A stretch of 46,375 nucleotides of DNA from Winogradskyella sp. (GTDB lineage Bacteria; Bacteroidota; Bacteroidia; Flavobacteriales; Flavobacteriaceae): contig JAOEWO010000018.1 of the NCBI GenBank assembly GCA_028383925.1, positions 1-46,375 of the forward strand. The letters are read 5' to 3'. A program made the position numbers and the translations under genes. The notes under the pieces were generated by a model, which searched no databases, was not told the origin of the DNA, and saw only the letters and a list, made by a program, of their open reading frames with translations. Of this stretch, positions 42,419 through 46,375 are shown one piece after another (the stretch's first letter is position 1; every line of letters starts with the position of its first letter).

Positions 42419-42805
42419 ATGAAAAAACGCGTAACAGGTATAGGTGGTTTATTTTTTAAAACTAAAGATCCTAAAGCCTCTAAAAATTGGTATAGTAAAC
42501 ATTTAGGTTTTAATACAGATGACTATGGTTGTACTTTTTGGTGGAAAGATAAAGAAGGAAACGACTGCTCTACCCAATGGAGTCCTTTTGCAGAAGACAC
42601 CAAACACTTTGAGCCATCTAAAAAAGACTTTATGTTTAATTACCGTGTTGAAAATTTAGAACACTTATTAGTGACTTTAAAAGAAGAAGGTGTCACAATA
42701 GTAGGTGAAATGGAAACCTATGATTATGGCAAATTTGGTTGGATACTTGATAATGAAGGTAATAAAATTGAACTTTGGGAACCTATTGATAAAGCATTTC
42801 AATAA
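42419..42805 (+). CDS. VOC (glyoxalase/bleomycin-resistance-like) family protein
   Basis: A 128-residue single VOC domain with paired beta-alpha-beta units: GGLFFKTKDPKASKNWYSKHLGF in the first half and NLEHLLVTLKEEGVTIVGEM in the second. The C-terminal GKFGWILDNEGNKIELWEPI is typical, its Glu being a candidate metal ligand. Substrate is not identifiable. It is apparently a single-gene unit. Confidence 0.88.
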   Translation: MKKRVTGIGGLFFKTKDPKASKNWYSKHLGFNTDDYGCTFWWKDKEGNDCSTQWSPFAEDTKHFEPSKKDFMFNYRVENLEHLLVTLKEEGVTIVGEMETYDYGKFGWILDNEGNKIELWEPIDKAFQ

Positions 42806-42862
42806 AAGTGTAACTATTTCATTAATTCCCATACCTATAATTATAACTAAAGACAATTAACT

Positions 42863-43432
42863 ATGGCAGAAAGTAACAACTTAGAAGACAATTTAGAAAA
42901 CGCAAAAGAACAAACTGAAAACACGATTGAGGCATCTGTAAATTCTGTTTCGGAAGATGCTGAAACATTAAAAGAAGATACATCTAATGCTTTTGATAAT
43001 GCCAAAGAAACTGTAAGTGAGCTCACAACCGAAGCAAAAGAATTATTAGAAAATGCTAAAGACAAGGCTACAACTTTTATTAATGAAGATGCTAAAGAAA
43101 TGTTGGGCAATGCTAAAGAAAAAGCGTCTGAATTTGCTAATGAGGCAAACGAAAAATTAGATGAGTTTACAGATGCTGCCAAAGAGAAAGCTTCAAAATT
43201 AGCAGAAGAAGCAAAAGAAACTTACACTGAAGCAAAAGAAAAAGCAAAAGAATTTACCGAAGACGCTAGCGAAAAAATAAACGAATTGGCAGATGAAGCT
43301 AAACTAAAGGCAGCAGAATTTGCAGCAGTAGCAGAAGATAAATTTGACGATTTTTCTGAAGATGCTAAAGAAACTTATATTGAAACTAAAGAGAAAACCA
43401 AAGGCTTTTTTAAGAGGTTATTTGGTAAATAA
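42863..43432 (+). CDS. LEA-like/YtxH-like amphipathic repeat protein
   Basis: A 189-residue, very hydrophilic protein with no signal peptide. It is rich in Ala, Lys and Glu and built from degenerate 11-residue-type repeats (such as AKEKASEFANEA, AKEKASKLAEEA, AKEKAKEFTEDA). These are predicted to form a long amphipathic helix, as in group 3 LEA proteins and apolipoprotein-like bacterial proteins. The end is basic and aromatic (GFFKRLFGK) and may touch membranes. Such proteins are linked to desiccation or osmotic stress in other organisms. Role here is inferred. Confidence 0.75.
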   Translation: MAESNNLEDNLENAKEQTENTIEASVNSVSEDAETLKEDTSNAFDNAKETVSELTTEAKELLENAKDKATTFINEDAKEMLGNAKEKASEFANEANEKLDEFTDAAKEKASKLAEEAKETYTEAKEKAKEFTEDASEKINELADEAKLKAAEFAAVAEDKFDDFSEDAKETYIETKEKTKGFFKRLFGK

Positions 43433-43556
43433 TAACGGTATCTTTTGCTAACAAATATTTAAAATTGAACCGTTTAAAAACGTTTAACTCTGCAGCTTAA
43501 TATCTCAACTACAGCATATAAGCAGAGAATATATTTTTTTAGATAGGCTGTTTTAT

Positions 43557-44576
43557 TTAGTTAGTAATAAGGGTTAACCCATAATCTGATGGCAAGGTAT
43601 CGCCAACACGCTGGCTTCCCATATTACCACTAAAATATACACCAACAATTGGTGTATAATTACCATAAAAATCTACAATAAACTCATCGACTTCTAATTG
43701 CAACTCAGACTGTAAATCTTTATTATAAAGTATAGAGACTTTAGTCTTTAACTTCACTTTTTTTAAATCTGAATTTGGTAAATCTTCGACACTAAAATAA
43801 GACCACTCATTAATTCTAAATTTATCGTAAAAAATCCAATACCCTTGGTCTAATAAATTTTTATTGTACAGAGATCTCATAAAATGTCTTACTGAGCCTT
43901 TGTAGGCTTTTGCTCTGTTTTTACGCGCCTTTTTTTTATTAGATTTTTTAAGATTCTTAAAAAACGACGTCCCTGTATAGACAACAGACTGTATGTTAAA
44001 TATGCCAAGTTCTACATCTACATATTTGTAATTCAGTTCAAAATCTATAATCTCAAAATCTACTTCGTATTGAAAGGCTTTATTCTTTACCACCAATGGT
44101 ACTTTAGAACTTGCATATAAAGACATAGTTTGCTTATTGTATCTTAAAACAAGAGCATCTTCATTTAATATTTTACAAGATGATGCAAACTCAGAAGTGC
44201 CTAAAAACTCGCGTCTAAATAATTTTAATTTTTGCTTTCTTGTTAAACCGTCATCATAATTTATGTAAACCTCATCTAGCGTATTTGTAGCAGCAACAAG
44301 CGCAACTTCAATAATGTTACGGCTTCTGTAATCGTTTATAAATACTTTTTCGTACCCTAGGTAAGAAATAACTAGGGTAGATTGTACAGCGCTTGTATAA
44401 GTAATGGTAAACTCACCTGCGGCGTTTGTTGTGGTTCCTATCGTGGTATTATCAAAATAAACGGCAACGGTTTCTACAGGTTTATTGGTTTCTTTATCAA
44501 TAACACGACCAGAAAACGTTTGAGAAAAACAAAAAAAGGGGAATAGGTATAGTGCTATTTTAAGATTACTTATCAT
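43557..44576 (-). CDS. carboxypeptidase-regulatory-like domain envelope protein
   Basis: A 339-residue protein with a Sec signal peptide (cleavage near CFSQ). The carboxypeptidase-D-regulatory-like beta-sandwich is at about residues 20-100 (GRVIDKETNKPVETVAVYF, TTNAAGEFTITY, VISYLGYEKVFI), similar to the SusC N-terminal domain. It is followed by about 240 residues rich in beta strands and charged residues (KKSNKKKARKNRAKAYKGS) with no motif I recognise. It starts 11 bases inside the end of the acyltransferase gene, so the two are coupled. Probably periplasmic or outer-membrane associated. No enzymatic function is evident. Confidence 0.8.
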   Translation of the reverse strand: MISNLKIALYLFPFFCFSQTFSGRVIDKETNKPVETVAVYFDNTTIGTTTNAAGEFTITYTSAVQSTLVISYLGYEKVFINDYRSRNIIEVALVAATNTLDEVYINYDDGLTRKQKLKLFRREFLGTSEFASSCKILNEDALVLRYNKQTMSLYASSKVPLVVKNKAFQYEVDFEIIDFELNYKYVDVELGIFNIQSVVYTGTSFFKNLKKSNKKKARKNRAKAYKGSVRHFMRSLYNKNLLDQGYWIFYDKFRINEWSYFSVEDLPNSDLKKVKLKTKVSILYNKDLQSELQLEVDEFIVDFYGNYTPIVGVYFSGNMGSQRVGDTLPSDYGLTLITN

Positions 44577-46375
44577 GGTTATCCATGAATTTTCGTTCTA
44601 ATTCTGCCTGAAATTCTTCCATTACAGGTCTTACAGTACTCTCAGGCAAATCTGCAATTTTAATATACATTAAACCATCTACGGCATTGTTAAATAAAGG
44701 ATCTACATTAAAGCCTATGAGCTTACAATTTTGTTTAATATACTTTTTTAATAGTACAGGCATACGCAATGCACCTGGCTCTACCTCATCAATAATTTTG
44801 TCAAATTTGTTTAAATCGGCCTCAGTAGCGTCAAAAACAAAATCTTTGTCGGCATCTTTCAGCTTTACTTTAAATGCTTTCTTAGGATGCACATATTGGG
44901 CAACATAAGGATCGTAATAATGTGATTTCATAAACTCAATCATCAAACTTTTAGAGAAATTTGAAAACTGATTGCTAATACTCACGCCACCTATTAAAAA
45001 TTTATGCTCAGGGTAACGTAATGTGGTATGTACAATACCTTTCCACAATAAAAATAAAGGCATTGGTTTTTGTTGGTATTCTTTAATAATAAAGGCACGA
45101 CCCAATTCTAAAGATTGGCTCATCATTTTATAAAGCTCTGGCTCAAACCTAAATAAATCTTGTAAATAAAAACCGTCTATACCATGACGTTCAAAAATTT
45201 TAGAACCAAGGCCCATTCTGTAAGCACCAGCTAAAACTTTTTTATCGTTATCCCATAAAAACATATGGTGGTAATAAGTATCAAACGTATCTAAATCTAT
45301 AGCTTCATTAGTACCTTCACCAACGGCTCTAAACGTAATTTCTCTTAAACGCCCAATTTCTCTAAGAATGTTTGGTATGTCTGACGCAGCTGCCAAATAC
45401 ACTTCATAATTTTTACTCGTTAAGAGTCTGCAATCTTTAACTTTTAGAGTTTCTACTTCGTTAATCATAACTTCTGAATCTACAGGTGTTACAATGCGTT
45501 TTGGAAGTTTTGGTACTTTTAATTGCGATTGAAGGTTATCTAAAATTTTAGGCTTATCCTCAAAAGTATTAGATAACATGTAAGTTTTCCGTCTTAAAAA
45601 TTCTGAAAATTCAGAAAGGCTTCTGTGCTCTTTCTGACTTTTTACTGAAATAGGCTTCCCTACTCTTACTTTAATAACACGACGTTTTTGAGTTAATAAT
45701 TCTGATGGTAATTTTGCTGTTCTTAGCGTATCGCTAATTTTTGAAAGTCTGTAAAATAAGCGGCTATTTTTAGCATGAAAATAAATAGGCACAACCGGCA
45801 CTTCTGCTTTCTGAATTAACTTCATCGCAGCCTCTTCCCACTGTTTATCTACAACGAGTTTACCGTCTTTGTAAGTAGACACTTCACCAGCCGGAAACAC
45901 ACCCAAAGGATGCCCTTTTCTTAAGTGTAAAATTGCATTTTTAAAACCGGTAATACTACTTGCAGCATCCTTTCTGTCTTCAAAAGGGTTTACTGGCATT
46001 ATGTAAGGTTTTAAAGGCGCTATACGATGTAAAAGAAAATTGGCAATAATTTTAAAATCATCGCGCTGCTCTAGCATTAACTTTAATAACAAAATACCAT
46101 CTATACCACCTAATGGATGGTTAGATATGGTGATATAAGGCCCTTCTTTAGGCAGACGTTTCATGTCTTCTTCAGGAATTTCGAATTTAATTTGAAATTC
46201 ATCTAAAATACCATCTAAAAACTCAAGGTTGTTAAGGTGTTTATTACGGTTATAGATTTTATTTAATGTAGAAATTTTAAGAACCTTCATTAACACCCAA
46301 CCAAAAAATGTACCTAAAATACCATACTTATCTGCATGGATAGCTTTGGCTACTTCTTTAGCGGTTACTAAGCCT
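44566..46375 (-). CDS. OlsF-like bifunctional acyltransferase (5' end just outside window)
   Basis: The frame is open to the window edge. The ATG at 46296 is internal: the upstream part in frame (GLVTAKEVAKAI...) looks like conserved protein, so only a few N-terminal codons appear to be missing. Residues of about 70-270 are a PlsC-type acyltransferase (ISNHPLGGIDG, VFPAGEVS). The His-Asp spacing is five residues rather than the usual four. The C-terminal half is an OlsB/GNAT-like N-acyltransferase (LREITFRAVGEG, GAYRMGLG, LELGRAFI). This fusion matches OlsF, which makes ornithine-type acyl-amino-acid lipids in relatives, as far as I recall. Membrane-associated. The substrate is not proven here. 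Confidence 0.85.
   Translation of the reverse strand, partial: GLVTAKEVAKAIHADKYGILGTFFGWVLMKVLKISTLNKIYNRNKHLNNLEFLDGILDEFQIKFEIPEEDMKRLPKEGPYITISNHPLGGIDGILLLKLMLEQRDDFKIIANFLLHRIAPLKPYIMPVNPFEDRKDAASSITGFKNAILHLRKGHPLGVFPAGEVSTYKDGKLVVDKQWEEAAMKLIQKAEVPVVPIYFHAKNSRLFYRLSKISDTLRTAKLPSELLTQKRRVIKVRVGKPISVKSQKEHRSLSEFSEFLRRKTYMLSNTFEDKPKILDNLQSQLKVPKLPKRIVTPVDSEVMINEVETLKVKDCRLLTSKNYEVYLAAASDIPNILREIGRLREITFRAVGEGTNEAIDLDTFDTYYHHMFLWDNDKKVLAGAYRMGLGSKIFERHGIDGFYLQDLFRFEPELYKMMSQSLELGRAFIIKEYQQKPMPLFLLWKGIVHTTLRYPEHKFLIGGVSISNQFSNFSKSLMIEFMKSHYYDPYVAQYVHPKKAFKVKLKDADKDFVFDATEADLNKFDKIIDEVEPGALRMPVLLKKYIKQNCKLIGFNVDPLFNNAVDGLMYIKIADLPESTVRPVMEEFQAELERKFMDNHDK

Noticed and set aside
42847..43182. 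Minus-strand frame of 111 residues opposite the LEA-like gene
   Set aside because: It is low-complexity Ser/Ala/Leu, a mirror of the Ala/Lys/Glu repeats on the plus strand.
1..46375. CRISPR arrays, rRNA genes, insertion sequences
   Set aside because: No regularly spaced repeats, rRNA sequence or transposase gene was seen.

Overview
The window reads as a chromosomal segment of a marine member of the Flavobacteriaceae (Bacteroidota). The evidence is AT-rich DNA, a SusC/SusD pair, a hybrid two-component sensor, a type IX secretion sorting domain, many lipoprotein signal peptides of the '...SC' type, almost no Shine-Dalgarno sequences, and promoter boxes of the Bacteroidota form TAnnTTTG about 30-50 bases before start codons. 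Genus cannot be fixed from sequence alone.

Region 1 (1-25243) is a large polysaccharide utilization locus. On the minus strand, in transcription order, it holds a TTG-initiated hybrid two-component regulator, SusC, SusD, a GH3 enzyme, three S1 sulfatases, a GH29 alpha-L-fucosidase, a T9SS-sorted clan GH-A enzyme of unassigned family, a GH10 enzyme, a fourth sulfatase and a second GH10 enzyme cut by the window edge. Divergent from the regulator is a predicted lipoprotein formylglycine-generating enzyme (FGE) with both catalytic cysteines; it could mature the four cysteine-type sulfatases. The set suggests degradation of a sulfated polysaccharide containing xylose-like and fucose residues, probably algal. 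The substrate is an inference.

Region 2 (about 25.25-29.25 kb) is accessory DNA. It holds an AT-rich stretch with a striking two-tier palindrome, a minus-strand pair encoding a zinc-finger protein and a small single-span membrane protein, a MerR-like DNA-binding protein with an unrecognised C-terminal region, a 45-codon gene, and a large serine recombinase. The recombinase reading frame runs through the terminator and most of a tRNA-Leu(CAA) gene on the opposite strand, which suggests integration at the tRNA 3' end. The MerR-like and recombinase genes are visibly more GC-rich than their surroundings.

Region 3 (29.25-46.4 kb) is mostly housekeeping: tRNA-Leu, prs, rplY/ctc, pth, ribF, an HTTM-domain membrane protein, serS, a TPR protein, a DUF4286 protein, rsmA, mgtE, a cupin, a SerA-like dehydrogenase, a DUF1801 protein, a VOC protein, a LEA-like repeat protein, and a minus-strand pair of an OlsF-like bifunctional acyltransferase (5' end just outside the window) and a carboxypeptidase-regulatory-domain protein. 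Several genes here start with GTG or TTG.
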